DNA from: Clavibacter sp. B3I6
Lineage (GTDB): Bacteria > Actinomycetota > Actinomycetes > Actinomycetales > Microbacteriaceae
Assembly (NCBI RefSeq): GCF_030816895.1
Contig: NZ_JAUSYL010000001.1
Span: forward strand, 1,550,001-1,614,000
Direction of reading: 5' to 3'
Length of the DNA stretch: 64,000 nt
The notes beneath the pieces were generated by a model that was given only the letters and a program-made list of their open reading frames with translations, was not told the DNA's origin and ran no database searches. The translations under genes were made by a program, and so were the position numbers. The first letter of the stretch is position 1. Every line of letters begins with the position of its first letter. Of this stretch, positions 8,979 through 17,689 are shown piece after piece.

Positions 8979-9640
8979 TCGTCACGCTGACCGACGCGCG
9001 CGTCGGCGACGGCCCCGCGCCCGCCCTGCCCGCCGTCTCCCTCTCCTACGGCGGGCTTGGACCCGTGGTCGCGGTCGCCGAGACCGAGCTGCGGCCCACC
9101 GTGCTGTCGCTCGTCGCGTCCGGCCGGATGCGCGTCGACGGCGGGTCCCTCGCCCTCGACGGCGACGACTCCCCCGGCGTCGCCGCCCGGATCGCCGAGC
9201 GGGTCGCGCTGGTCGACACCCCGCGCGTCAACGAGCCCGCCGACGACGTGTCGCTCCGCGCGGTGGTCGCCGAGGAGCTCGCCCTCGCCGGGCACCGCTC
9301 CGGACGGCACGAGGTCGGCGTGATCCTCGACGACCAGGGCCTCGCCGAGCTCGCCCGTGCGCCCTTCTCCGCCCTCCCCGCAGTCGCCCGCATCCGCCTC
9401 CTCGCCACGCTCGCCGCCAGCCGCGCGGGCGTCGAGGCCGTCGTCGTCACCTCGCCCGAGCGGCACGGCGGCGCGGTGGCCGAGTGGATGCGCGTCCTCC
9501 GCGACCTCGCCCGATCCGGCACCGGCGTCCTCGTCGTCACGAGCGAGGCCGCCGCCGAGGCGATCGCCGCCCTGCCCGCGGACGACGCGATCGCCGCCCC
9601 CGACCCCACCCCCTCGATCGACGGAACGCAGACCCGATGA
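8975..9640 (+). CDS. Degenerate ABC ATPase-like protein lacking all nucleotide motifs
   Basis: A 221-residue protein whose layout follows an ABC ATPase domain, but with each catalytic motif eroded. Where Walker A should be there is GPVVAVAETELRPTVLSLV with no GKS/T. The following VDGGSLALDGDD matches the usual beta-strand turn. The signature region reads PFSALPAVARIRLLATLAAS instead of LSGGQ, and Walker B reads EAVVVTSPE without the DE pair. It should therefore not hydrolyse ATP. It sits between TetR and the YhgE/Pip membrane protein with 4-base overlaps on both sides, so it probably acts with that membrane protein, perhaps as a structural partner. The assignment is by alignment in my head; a structure prediction would settle it. 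Confidence 0.7.
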   Translation: MIVTLTDARVGDGPAPALPAVSLSYGGLGPVVAVAETELRPTVLSLVASGRMRVDGGSLALDGDDSPGVAARIAERVALVDTPRVNEPADDVSLRAVVAEELALAGHRSGRHEVGVILDDQGLAELARAPFSALPAVARIRLLATLAASRAGVEAVVVTSPERHGGAVAEWMRVLRDLARSGTGVLVVTSEAAAEAIAALPADDAIAAPDPTPSIDGTQTR

Positions 9641-11742
9641 GACTCCTCCCCCTGGTGCGCGCGGAGCTGACGCGCCTCACCGCCACCACCATGTCCAAGG
9701 TCGCGCTCGTCGCGCTCGTGCTGGTGCCCGTGCTCTACGGCGGCCTGTACCTGTGGGCGAACCAGGATCCGTACAGCAGCCTCGACAGGGTGCCCGCCGC
9801 CCTCGTCGTCGCCGACCAGGGCACGACGGTGGACGGGAAGCCGGTCGACTACGGCACCGACGTCGCCGCGGACGTGCTCGAGGACGCCTCCTTCGACTGG
9901 CACGAGGTCTCCTCCGCCGAGGCGCGGACGGGCCTCGAGAACGGCACGTACGACTTCACGCTGACGATCCCCGCCGGCTTCTCGGACGCGCTCGCGTCCT
10001 CCTCCGGCGCGGATCCGCAGCAGGCCCGGGTGGTCATGGCCACCGACGACGCGAACAGCTACCTCGCGACGACCATCGCCCAGCAGGCGGGCGCCCGGAT
10101 CACGAAGTCGGTCGCCTCGCGCGTCGGCACCGAGGCCGCGGGCAAGCTCCTCCTCGGGCTCGCGGACGTGCGCTCGAGCCTCGGCGACGCCGCGTCCGGC
10201 GCGCAGCAGCTCGTCGACGGCACGGCCACCGCGCGCTCCGGCGCGGACGAGCTCGCGGCCGGCAACGGGCAGCTCGCCACCGGCGCGGACGCGCTCTCCT
10301 CCGGCCTCGGCCAGCTCCGCTCCGGGACGGCGCAGCTCCCCGCGCAGACGCGGCAGCTCGCGACGGGCGCGGACCAGGTCGCGGACGGCGCGGCCACGCT
10401 CTCCACCGGGGCGACCGACTTCTCCACGGGCGCCGCCGCGCTCACCCCGGGCGCGCAGCAGGTCGCGGACGGCGCACGGCAGGTGGCCGACGGGAACCGG
10501 CAGATCGCCGCGCTCGGATCCACGGCCTCCGCCGGCGCCGACGACCTCGCCGCCGAGGTGCCCGCCATCCGCGCCGCGATCGTGGCGCGCATGACGGCCG
10601 CCGGGATCCCGCAGGCCGAGATCGACCAGGCCCTAGCGCGCCTCGACGGGCTCGGGAAGGGCATCACCGACGCCGCCGCGACGACCGACGGCCTGAGCGC
10701 CCAGCTCACGCAGCTCGCGACCGGCAGCGAGCAGGTCGCCCAGGGCAGCGCTCAGGTCGCCGACGGCGCCGGGAAGCTGCAGACGGGATCCGCCGCGCTC
10801 GCCCAGGGCGCCGGCACCCTGGCGACCGGCAGCCGCCAGGTAGCGGACGGCGCGGATGCGCTGGCCGCCGCCTCTCCCGCGCTCGCCTCCGGGATCGCCC
10901 AAGCTGCCGACGGCAGCGCGACGCTCGCGACCGGTGCGCACTCCGCGTCCGACGGCGCGGCCTCGCTCGCGTCCGGCCTCGGCACGCTGCAGGACGGCGC
11001 CACGACGCTGCGCGACGGCCTCGACTCGGGCCTCGACCGGATCCCCGCGTCCACCGACACCCAGCGCGACGCGCAGGCCGACACGATCGGCGACCCCGTC
11101 GCCCTCCGCCAGGACGCGGTGACCGAGGCCGGCGAGTACGGCGCCGGGCTCGCGCCGTTCTTCATCAGCCTCGCCGCGTGGATCGGCATCTACGCCCTGT
11201 TCCTCATCGTGAAGCCGCTGTCCCGCCGCGCGATCACGGCCCGGAAGGCGCCGCTGAAGGTCACGCTCGCCGGCTGGCTGACGCCCGCGCTCCTCGGCGT
11301 CGTGCAGATGGCGGGGCTCTACGCGATCGTGGCCGGAGCGCTCGGCTTCCGGATCGCCCACCCGCTCGCCATGTACGGGACGATGGTGCTCGCCTCGATC
11401 ACGTTCGCGGCCATCATCCTCGCGCTCAACGTGCTGCTCGGCAGCGTCGGCCAGTTCCTCGGCCTCGTGCTCATGGTCGTGCAGCTCGTCACCGCGGGCG
11501 GCACGTTCCCCTGGCAGACGCTCCCCGGGCCGCTCGCCGCGCTGCACCACGTGCTGCCCATGAGCTTCGCGGTCGACGCGCTCCGCCAGCTGATGTACGG
11601 CGGCGACCTCGGGAAGGCGGCGCAGGACGCGGGCGTGCTCGCGCTGTGGCTCGTCGGCGGGCTCGCGGTGGCGCTGGCCGGGGCGATCCGCATCACGTCG
11701 CACCGGACCCTGCGGGACCTGCGGCCGTCGCTGATCGGGTGA
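9637..11742 (+). CDS. YhgE/Pip family membrane protein
   Basis: A 701-residue protein. One transmembrane helix near the N-terminus (SKVALVALVLVPVLYGGLYLW) is followed by the YhgE signature region (WANQDPYSSLDRVPAALVVAD). A long extracytoplasmic part carries many heptad-like repeats of the type L-x-x-G-x-x-Q-L/V-A-x-G, and five C-terminal helices form an ABC-2-like permease end. The family includes the Lactococcus phage infection protein Pip and type VII secretion accessory proteins of the EsaA type. Starts at the ATG at 9637 overlapping the previous stop. Likely role: membrane scaffold or export-related, controlled by the cassette TetR. Confidence 0.9.
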   Translation: MRLLPLVRAELTRLTATTMSKVALVALVLVPVLYGGLYLWANQDPYSSLDRVPAALVVADQGTTVDGKPVDYGTDVAADVLEDASFDWHEVSSAEARTGLENGTYDFTLTIPAGFSDALASSSGADPQQARVVMATDDANSYLATTIAQQAGARITKSVASRVGTEAAGKLLLGLADVRSSLGDAASGAQQLVDGTATARSGADELAAGNGQLATGADALSSGLGQLRSGTAQLPAQTRQLATGADQVADGAATLSTGATDFSTGAAALTPGAQQVADGARQVADGNRQIAALGSTASAGADDLAAEVPAIRAAIVARMTAAGIPQAEIDQALARLDGLGKGITDAAATTDGLSAQLTQLATGSEQVAQGSAQVADGAGKLQTGSAALAQGAGTLATGSRQVADGADALAAASPALASGIAQAADGSATLATGAHSASDGAASLASGLGTLQDGATTLRDGLDSGLDRIPASTDTQRDAQADTIGDPVALRQDAVTEAGEYGAGLAPFFISLAAWIGIYALFLIVKPLSRRAITARKAPLKVTLAGWLTPALLGVVQMAGLYAIVAGALGFRIAHPLAMYGTMVLASITFAAIILALNVLLGSVGQFLGLVLMVVQLVTAGGTFPWQTLPGPLAALHHVLPMSFAVDALRQLMYGGDLGKAAQDAGVLALWLVGGLAVALAGAIRITSHRTLRDLRPSLIG

Positions 11743-11776
11743 TCCGCGGGCCGTCGGGCGGCACGGGCTGGCGGCG

Positions 11777-12073
11777 TCAGCGGCCGTCGGGGTCGCCGCC
11801 CGCGGCCCGGGCACCCGCCCGCACCCCCGCGGCGAACGCGAGCAGGACCAGCCCGACGACGACCACGGCCGCCGCCACGAGCGTCGTGGTCGACACGACG
11901 TGCGCGCCCTGCGCCAGGAGGGCCTCGCCGGTCAGGGGGGCGTACGCGAACGTCCCGAACGTCACGGGCTGGCTCGCGGACCGCACGATCACGAGCGCCC
12001 CGCCCACGACGGCGAGCGCCGCCACGACCTGGAGCAGCCGCCGTGCGAGCCGCGCCCCGGATCGGCCGCTCAC
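11777..12073 (-). CDS. Small membrane protein coupled to the HD-domain gene
   Basis: A 98-residue protein with two hydrophobic segments (LLQVVAALAVVGGALVIV and TLVAAAVVVVGLVLLAFAAGV) separated by a polar loop of about 35 residues, with a basic start and end. The GTG start overlaps the stop of the upstream HD-domain gene by four bases (GTGA), so it is translated with it. No family recognised. Convergent with the YhgE gene. Confidence 0.65.
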   Translation of the reverse strand: MSGRSGARLARRLLQVVAALAVVGGALVIVRSASQPVTFGTFAYAPLTGEALLAQGAHVVSTTTLVAAAVVVVGLVLLAFAAGVRAGARAAGGDPDGR

Positions 12074-12675
12074 GCGAGCCGCTCCAGCGGGTTCGCGGCG
12101 AGCTTCCCCACGAGGCCGCCGTCGACGAGGCGGCGCGCGGCCGTGCCGGGCTTCCGCTCCGCCTGGTCGCGCACGCACGCGCCGAACTCCGCGGCGAGCG
12201 CGCCCCGCGGATGCGCCCGCAGCACCTCGCGCAGGTACTCCTCGGGGAGCGCGTCCGGCCGGGCGCCGGAGATGTCGAGCCCGGTCGCGACCTCCAGGAG
12301 GTGCCCCTCGACGTCGAGCTCCGGATCCACCGACGGCCAGTTGTGCCGCACGATCGCGTCGAGCACGCGCTGCCGGCGCGCGGCGGGCCAGCCGGCGCCC
12401 GCGGTGAGCGCGACGCCCACGTGCCCGCCCGCGTGCTCGTACGAGACGGTGTGGTTGTCGTACTCGGCGACCGTGCCGATGTCGTGCAGCACGGCGGAGA
12501 CGTAGAGGATCTCGTGGTCGACCCCGGCCAGCCCGTCGACCACCGCGAACGCCTCCGCCCACAGCCACGAGCGGATCCCGTGGGCCGTGATCGCGGCGGA
12601 CTGGTACGAGGTGGCGAGCTCGAGGGCGCCCCGGGCGGCGACCGTGTCGGGCACGGGGAAGTCGGCGATGCGCAT
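12070..12675 (-). CDS. HD-domain hydrolase, cyanamide-hydratase-like
   Basis: A 201-residue metal-dependent HD protein. Metal-ligand features are ITAHGIRSWLWAE, the HD pair in VSAVLHDIGTV, HTVSYEHAGGH and IVRHNW. This arrangement is characteristic of the small HD subgroup that includes fungal and yeast cyanamide hydratases (Cah/Ddi2), although substrate identity is not shown by the motifs. The start ATG at 12675 precedes MRIADFPVPD. It forms a two-gene unit with the downstream small membrane protein. Cyanamide or another nitrile-like substrate is inference. Confidence 0.82.
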   Translation of the reverse strand: MRIADFPVPDTVAARGALELATSYQSAAITAHGIRSWLWAEAFAVVDGLAGVDHEILYVSAVLHDIGTVAEYDNHTVSYEHAGGHVGVALTAGAGWPAARRQRVLDAIVRHNWPSVDPELDVEGHLLEVATGLDISGARPDALPEEYLREVLRAHPRGALAAEFGACVRDQAERKPGTAARRLVDGGLVGKLAANPLERLA

Positions 12676-12743
12676 GGCCCATGCTGGCACGGGCCGCGGG
12701 CGCGACGGGAGGCGGTGGCGCGCCCCGCTCCTAGGCTGGCCCG

Positions 12744-13058
12744 ATGGATCCGAGCCGCCGCGACCGCCGTCGGCGCATCGCCGCGCTCGTCGCCCTCGCG
12801 GCGGCCGTGGTCGCGGTGCCCGTGGCGTTCCTCCCGGCCTGGGGATCCGCGGGCGGACGCCTCCTGCCCCTCGCGGTGATCCCCGTCGCGGGAGCGGTCG
12901 CCGTCGCGCTGTCGCTGCGGGCGGTCGCCGGGCTCCGGGCCGGCCGCAACGGGTGGATCCCGCGTGCCGACCTCGCGCTCCTCGTCGCGGGCGCCGCCGT
13001 GCTCCTCGGCGGGGTGCCGGCGCTCCTGGCGGCCGTGGTGCTCGTCGCCGGGCCCTGA
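12744..13058 (+). CDS. Small membrane protein, three hydrophobic segments, hypothetical
   Basis: A 104-residue protein, MDPSRRDRRRR followed by hydrophobic stretches at about 13-30, 39-58 and 77-101. A TAGGCT hexamer at 12732-12737 ends 6 bases before the ATG, so the message is probably leaderless; there is no ribosome site. Divergent from the HD hydrolase. No family recognised. Confidence 0.6.
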   Translation: MDPSRRDRRRRIAALVALAAAVVAVPVAFLPAWGSAGGRLLPLAVIPVAGAVAVALSLRAVAGLRAGRNGWIPRADLALLVAGAAVLLGGVPALLAAVVLVAGP

Positions 13059-13148
13059 ACCGCGGTCTCCCCGCCGCGCACCGTCGGCCGCCGCCCGTCC
13101 ACCCTGCCGCCGCATCGCATTCACCTCCCCCGCATACCGTCGCGACAC

Positions 13149-15047
13149 GTGACCCAGGACCCCGAGAACGCCTCACCCTCCGCCCTCTCCCGCCGCGGCT
13201 TCCTCATCACGAGCGGCGCCGCCGGCGCGCTCGGCGTGGCCGGCCTCGGCGGCGCGCTGCCCGCGGCCGGCGCCCCCCTCGCCGCCACCGCCGCCAAGGC
13301 GCCGCCCGCGCAGCAGGGCCCCGGCGGCCGGTGGCGGACCGACACCGCGTCACCCCGCTTCACGATCGCCGTGCTGCCCGACACGCAGTACCTCTTCGAC
13401 GGTGCCGCGATCCACCCGGAGCCGCTCGAGGCGTCCCTGCGCTACGTGCTCGCCGAGCGCGACCGGCACAACATCGTGTTCCTCGCGCACCTCGGCGACG
13501 TGACCCAGAACGGCGCCGCCGCCGAGGTCCAGGCCGCGAGCGCCCAGTTCACGCTCCTCGACCGGGCGGGCGCCGCCTGGAGCGTGCTCGCGGGCAACCA
13601 CGACGTCCCCGGCGACAGCGACGACCAGCGCGGCCGCACCCCCTACCTCGACGCGTTCGGCCCGAAGCGGTTCGCCAAGTCGCCGAGCTTCCGCGGATCC
13701 AGCCCCGACGGCTACAACAGCTTCCACACCTTCACCGCGGGCGGCCGCGACTGGCTCGTCCTCGCGCTCGACTGGCGCACGAGCGCCCGCGGCGTCGAGT
13801 GGGCGCGCGGCGTGCTGGCGGCGCACCCGACCCTGCCGGTGATCCTCACGGCGCACGCCATCGTCGACTCCCGGCCCGACGGATCCGCCCTCCTCGACGG
13901 CTACGGCCAGGGCCTCTGGGACTCCTTCATCTCCCAGCACGACCAGATCTTCCTCACCCTCAACGGCCACTACTGGAAGCCCGGCCGGACGACCATGCGG
14001 AACCGCGCGGGCCACGACGTGGACATGCACCTCGTCAACTACCAGGACCGCTACTACGGCGGCGCCGCGATGATCCGGCTGTACCACGTGGACCTCGAGC
14101 GGAACGCGATCGACGTCGAGACCCTCTCGCCCTTCATCCTCGGCGGCGGCCTCGGCACCGGCAACGAGCTGGCGGACGAGGAGGCGCGCCTCTCCGGCGA
14201 CGTCGACCGGTTCACCGTGTCGGTCGACTTCGAGCAGCGGTTCGCCGGCTTCGCGCCGGTGCCCGTGCGACCCGTCCGGCCCGCCGCGCAGATGCTCGTG
14301 CCCGGCACGGTCGCGTACTGGCGCTTCGACGGGCAGCCGGACGGATCCGCGCTCGGCCCGGCCACCCGGATCCCCGACGCCTCCGGCCACGGCAACGACC
14401 TGGTCGTGGCGGACCGCGCGGGTGCCGCGCCCGGATCGCTCCGCTTCTCCGCGGAGCACCACGACGACTCGCCGAGCGCCGGCAGCCTGTCGCTCACGGG
14501 CGGCAAGGCCACGGGCGACCACCTCCGCACCGTCGACGGGGCCCCGCTCGACGCGGCGACCTTCCGCCGTGGCTACACGTTCGAGGCCTACCTGCGGATC
14601 CCCGAGGGCTACGGCGGCGGCGACGCCTGGAGCTCGATCATCTCCCAGTCGGCCTCCGCGAAGGACGCCGGCAAGGCGACCTCCTCGGGCGACCCGGACG
14701 AGCCCGCCGTGGTCCTCACCGTGTCCGGCAGCCGCGAGATGCAGTGGGCGGTGTACCCGACCAGCCAGGACGGATCGCTCACGAACTGGTCGCACGAGCT
14801 GCCCGCGGCCACCTGGTGGCACGTCGCGGTGGTCAACGACGGCCAGCACACGACGATGTACGTCGACGGGAACCCCGTCGTGCGGAACCCGACGACGCCG
14901 AATCGCGGGCTCGCGTCCGCCGGCAGGTCGTGGCTGGTCGGCGCCAACCACTACGGCGGGCAGCTCGACCACGTGTACCCGGGATCCATCGGCGACGTGC
15001 GCATCGTGGAGCGCGCGCTGAAGCCCTCGGAGTTCATGAACGCCTGA
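13149..15047 (+). CDS. Tat-exported metallophosphoesterase with C-terminal LamG-like domain
   Basis: A 632-residue exported protein. The N-terminus has a twin-arginine signal (LSRRGFLITSG followed by an Ala/Gly-rich core), so folding before export is expected. The phosphoesterase domain covers about residues 68-330, with IAVLPDTQYL, LAHLGDVTQNG, LAGNHDVPG, ILTAHAIVD and LTLNGHYWK as metal-site motifs. Residues about 360-625 form a concanavalin/LamG-like module (VAYWRFDGQPDGS, WWHVAVVNDGQHTTMYVDG, IGDVRIVERALKPSEF). The GTG start lacks a clear ribosome site and a TACCGT hexamer lies 8 bases upstream, suggesting a leaderless or near-leaderless message. It probably acts on a phosphoester at the cell surface; substrate unknown. 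Confidence 0.9.
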   Translation: MTQDPENASPSALSRRGFLITSGAAGALGVAGLGGALPAAGAPLAATAAKAPPAQQGPGGRWRTDTASPRFTIAVLPDTQYLFDGAAIHPEPLEASLRYVLAERDRHNIVFLAHLGDVTQNGAAAEVQAASAQFTLLDRAGAAWSVLAGNHDVPGDSDDQRGRTPYLDAFGPKRFAKSPSFRGSSPDGYNSFHTFTAGGRDWLVLALDWRTSARGVEWARGVLAAHPTLPVILTAHAIVDSRPDGSALLDGYGQGLWDSFISQHDQIFLTLNGHYWKPGRTTMRNRAGHDVDMHLVNYQDRYYGGAAMIRLYHVDLERNAIDVETLSPFILGGGLGTGNELADEEARLSGDVDRFTVSVDFEQRFAGFAPVPVRPVRPAAQMLVPGTVAYWRFDGQPDGSALGPATRIPDASGHGNDLVVADRAGAAPGSLRFSAEHHDDSPSAGSLSLTGGKATGDHLRTVDGAPLDAATFRRGYTFEAYLRIPEGYGGGDAWSSIISQSASAKDAGKATSSGDPDEPAVVLTVSGSREMQWAVYPTSQDGSLTNWSHELPAATWWHVAVVNDGQHTTMYVDGNPVVRNPTTPNRGLASAGRSWLVGANHYGGQLDHVYPGSIGDVRIVERALKPSEFMNA

Positions 15048-15109
15048 GGGGGCGGGGCGGCCTGACGCGGCTCATGCGCGCACTCCGTCCGCGCATCCCG
15101 AGATCAGGG

Positions 15110-15138
15110 TTTACACGAGTAGATCCCGGTGCGATGCT
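15110..15138 (+). promoter_or_regulatory. Candidate promoter of the Gfo/Idh-lacI unit
   Basis: TTTACA at 15110-15115, a 17-base spacer and GATGCT at 15133-15138 preceded by TGC (extended -10-like). It is about 90 bases before the ATG at 15231, in the only gap upstream of the gene. No convincing full LacI palindrome overlaps it. Confidence 0.45.
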
Positions 15139-15230
15139 GGGTGCCACCACGGTTGCTGGGGGCGCTCAGCACCACCCCGCAGCCGCTCGCACTCGACGGA
15201 GCACCGCCGCTCCAGATCGGACGACCACGC

Positions 15231-16481
15231 ATGGTCTCGCTAGGCATCGTCGGCGCCGGGCAGTTCGCCGGGCAGTTCGCCACCCTCTTCAAGGTCCACC
15301 CCGACGTCGACCGCGTCATCGTCACCGACCTGCTCCGGGAACGCGCGGACGAGCTCGTCTCCCGCGAGGGCCTCGACGGGGCGGTCGACTCGTTCGACGC
15401 ACTGCTCGAGTCCGACGTGGACGCCATCGCGATCTTCACCCAGCGGTGGACGCACGGGCCGCTGGTGGTCCGCGCCCTCCACGCCGGCAAGCACGTGTAC
15501 TCGGCGGTGCCGATGGCCGTCTCCGAGCAGGAGATCGCCGACATCATCGACGCCGTCCGCGCGACGGGGCTCACCTACATGATGGGCGAGACGAGCTACT
15601 ACAACCCGGCCACGGTCTTCGCGCGCAAGAAGGTCGCCGAGGGCGCGTTCGGCCGCGTCTTCTACGCGGAGGGCGACTACGTCCACGACATGGACCTCGG
15701 CTTCTACGCCGCGTACCAGTACAGCGGCGGGGAGGACTGGAAGCGCACCGCCAGCTACCCGCCCATGCACTACCCGACGCACTCCATCGGCGGCGTGCTC
15801 GGCGCGATCCCCGGTCACGCGGTCAGCGTCAGCTGCATCGGCGTCCGCGACGACCGCGGCGACGGCGTGTTCGACCGCGAGGTGAGCCAGTTCGACAACG
15901 ACTTCTCGAACGCGAGCGCCCTGTTCGAGCTCGACGGCGGCGGGGTGATGCGCATCAACGAGATGCGGAGGGTCGGCTACCCGTCGCAGATCCGCGAGTC
16001 CCGGTTCCGCTACTTCGGCACCGAGGCCAGCTTCGAGCAGACGGCGACCGTGAGCTTCTGGCAGGACAAGTCGGACGTCACGGACATCAGCGAGGAGCTG
16101 ACGACGCAGCCGAGCATGTCGCTCGACGACCCCTCCCTCGCGCACATCGCCCCCGAGCTGCGCGAGTCGTTCGTGTCCGGCTACGCCCCGGTGCACGACG
16201 TCGACCGCCTGCCGGAGGTGTACCACGGCATGCCGAGCGGCCACGAGGGGAGCCACCACTTCCTGGTCGACGACTTCATCCGCGCCGTCGTGGACGGGAC
16301 GCTGCCGCCGGTCAACGCCTGGGTGGCGGCGAGGTACACGCTCCCCGGCATCGTCGCCCACCAGTCGGCCCTGCGCGGCGGCGAGCGCCTCGACGTGCCG
16401 GACTTCGGCGACGCTCCTGACCCCGTCCCCGTGCCGGGCGGATCCGACGACGCGGATAGGATCGCCCCGAGCTCCCGCTGA
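15231..16481 (+). CDS. Gfo/Idh/MocA family oxidoreductase, lysine-less variant
   Basis: A 416-residue NAD(P)-dependent sugar oxidoreductase-like protein. The N-terminal Rossmann motif is LGIVGAGQFAGQF, and the C-terminal substrate domain carries HYPTHSIGGVLG and WVAARYTLPG. In the stretch usually reading GKHV-x-x-EKP it has GKHVYSAVPMA, so the usual catalytic lysine is absent; catalysis, if any, must use another residue. It stands upstream of a LacI regulator and next to the alpha-galactoside genes, so it may modify a released sugar. The ATG at 15231 lacks a strong ribosome site, so the start is the best fit to the Rossmann strand rather than proven. Confidence 0.88.
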   Translation: MVSLGIVGAGQFAGQFATLFKVHPDVDRVIVTDLLRERADELVSREGLDGAVDSFDALLESDVDAIAIFTQRWTHGPLVVRALHAGKHVYSAVPMAVSEQEIADIIDAVRATGLTYMMGETSYYNPATVFARKKVAEGAFGRVFYAEGDYVHDMDLGFYAAYQYSGGEDWKRTASYPPMHYPTHSIGGVLGAIPGHAVSVSCIGVRDDRGDGVFDREVSQFDNDFSNASALFELDGGGVMRINEMRRVGYPSQIRESRFRYFGTEASFEQTATVSFWQDKSDVTDISEELTTQPSMSLDDPSLAHIAPELRESFVSGYAPVHDVDRLPEVYHGMPSGHEGSHHFLVDDFIRAVVDGTLPPVNAWVAARYTLPGIVAHQSALRGGERLDVPDFGDAPDPVPVPGGSDDADRIAPSSR

Positions 16482-16538
16482 TCCCGCTGATCCGGCGACG
16501 GATCGCAGCGTCCTGACGGGCTCGGGGAGGTGGGTCGC

Positions 16539-17624
16539 ATGCCGGACCCCGCACCCCGCGCCCGTGGTCAGGTGACGCGCGCCGACGTCGCCCGGCACGC
16601 GGGCGTCTCCACGGCGGTCGTCAGCTACGTCGTGAACGGCGGCCCGCGACCCGTGGCGGCAGCGACGGCCGACCGGGTGCGCGAGGCGATCCGCGTGCTC
16701 GGCTACCGGCCGAACGCCAGCGCGCGGGCGCTCCGCATGGGGTCGACGCAGATGCTCGGGCTCGTCGTGCCGGAGATCGGCAACCCGCTCTTCGCCGAGC
16801 TGGCGATCGCGGTGGAGCAGCACGCCGCGCGGTCGGGGTACGCCGTGCTGCTCGTCAACAGCGAGAGCGACCCGGCGAGCGAGCGCACCCTCATCCAGTC
16901 GCTGGTCGCGCGTCAGGTCGACGGGATCATCGTCAGCACGGTCCAGCACACCTCGTCGGCCCTGGATCTCCCGGCCCTGGACATCCCCGTCGTCCTCCTC
17001 AACACGTTCGCGGGCCGAGAGGGATGGGAGACCGTCGGCGTGGACGCGCGCGCGGGGGCGCGCCTCGGCGTGGAGCACCTGCTCGCGCACGGGCACACCA
17101 GCGTCGGTCTCATCATCGGGCAGACCGGAGGCAAGGGCGAGGCGCGCGAGGCGGGGTGGCTCGACGCCACGCGCGCGGCCCGCCTCCCCGACGGTCCGCT
17201 GGCCCGCGAGCCGTTCACCCGAGGTGGCGGGTACGCGGGCGCCCTCCGCCTGTTCGCCGGCGCCGACCGCCCGACCGCCCTCTTCGCGAGCTCGGACATG
17301 CAGGCGAGCGGCGCGCTCCGGGCGCTGCACGAGCTGGGCCTCCGCGTGCCGGAGGACGTGGCCGTCGTCTCCTTCGACGGGACCGACGAGGCCCGGTACG
17401 CGGTCCCGCAGCTGACGGTGGTCCGACAGCCGGTGCAGGAGATGGCGCAGGAGGCCGTCGCCCGCCTGACGGCCGCGCCGACCGGGCGGGCTCCGCATCA
17501 CGCGTCGTTCACGCCGACGCTCGTCATCGGGCGCTCGTGCGGCTGCCCGAGTCCGGACGCCAGCGGTCCGGACGCCGGCGTTCCGGACGCGGGCGTTCCC
17601 GCCGCCGGCGGTCCCGACCGCTGA
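16539..17624 (+). CDS. LacI family transcriptional regulator (first)
   Basis: A 361-residue repressor. The helix-turn-helix with hinge reads VTRADVARHAGVSTAVVSYV, then VREAIRVLGYRPNASARAL, followed by a periplasmic-binding-protein-like effector domain (VPEIGNPLFAEL, VVSFDGTDEARY). I chose the ATG at 16539 because GGGGAGG lies nine bases upstream; a GTG three codons earlier overlaps that site. The tail contains a short imperfect repeat (PDAGVPDAGVPAAG). It is probably cotranscribed with the Gfo/Idh gene or uses a TAGGAT box near 16457. It likely controls the facing ABC importer and GH36 genes through the operator at 21160-21177. Confidence 0.92.
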   Translation: MPDPAPRARGQVTRADVARHAGVSTAVVSYVVNGGPRPVAAATADRVREAIRVLGYRPNASARALRMGSTQMLGLVVPEIGNPLFAELAIAVEQHAARSGYAVLLVNSESDPASERTLIQSLVARQVDGIIVSTVQHTSSALDLPALDIPVVLLNTFAGREGWETVGVDARAGARLGVEHLLAHGHTSVGLIIGQTGGKGEAREAGWLDATRAARLPDGPLAREPFTRGGGYAGALRLFAGADRPTALFASSDMQASGALRALHELGLRVPEDVAVVSFDGTDEARYAVPQLTVVRQPVQEMAQEAVARLTAAPTGRAPHHASFTPTLVIGRSCGCPSPDASGPDAGVPDAGVPAAGGPDR

Positions 17625-17645
17625 CGCTCCCGCTCACCGGACCCG

Positions 17646-17689
17646 CGCGGAGGCCGGCAGGCGCTCCTGGGCGCCTGCCGGCCTCCGCG
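17646..17689. terminator. Bidirectional hairpin terminator between lacI and the ABC binding protein
   Basis: A perfect 19-base stem (17646-17664 with 17671-17689) with a six-base loop sits between two converging genes. It lacks a clear T-run on either side, as is usual in this GC class. It should stop transcripts from both directions. Confidence 0.8.

Noticed and set aside
15240..17501. 753-codon minus-strand frame opposite the Gfo/Idh and LacI genes
   Set aside because: Shadow of two genes with clear Rossmann and helix-turn-helix motifs on the plus strand.
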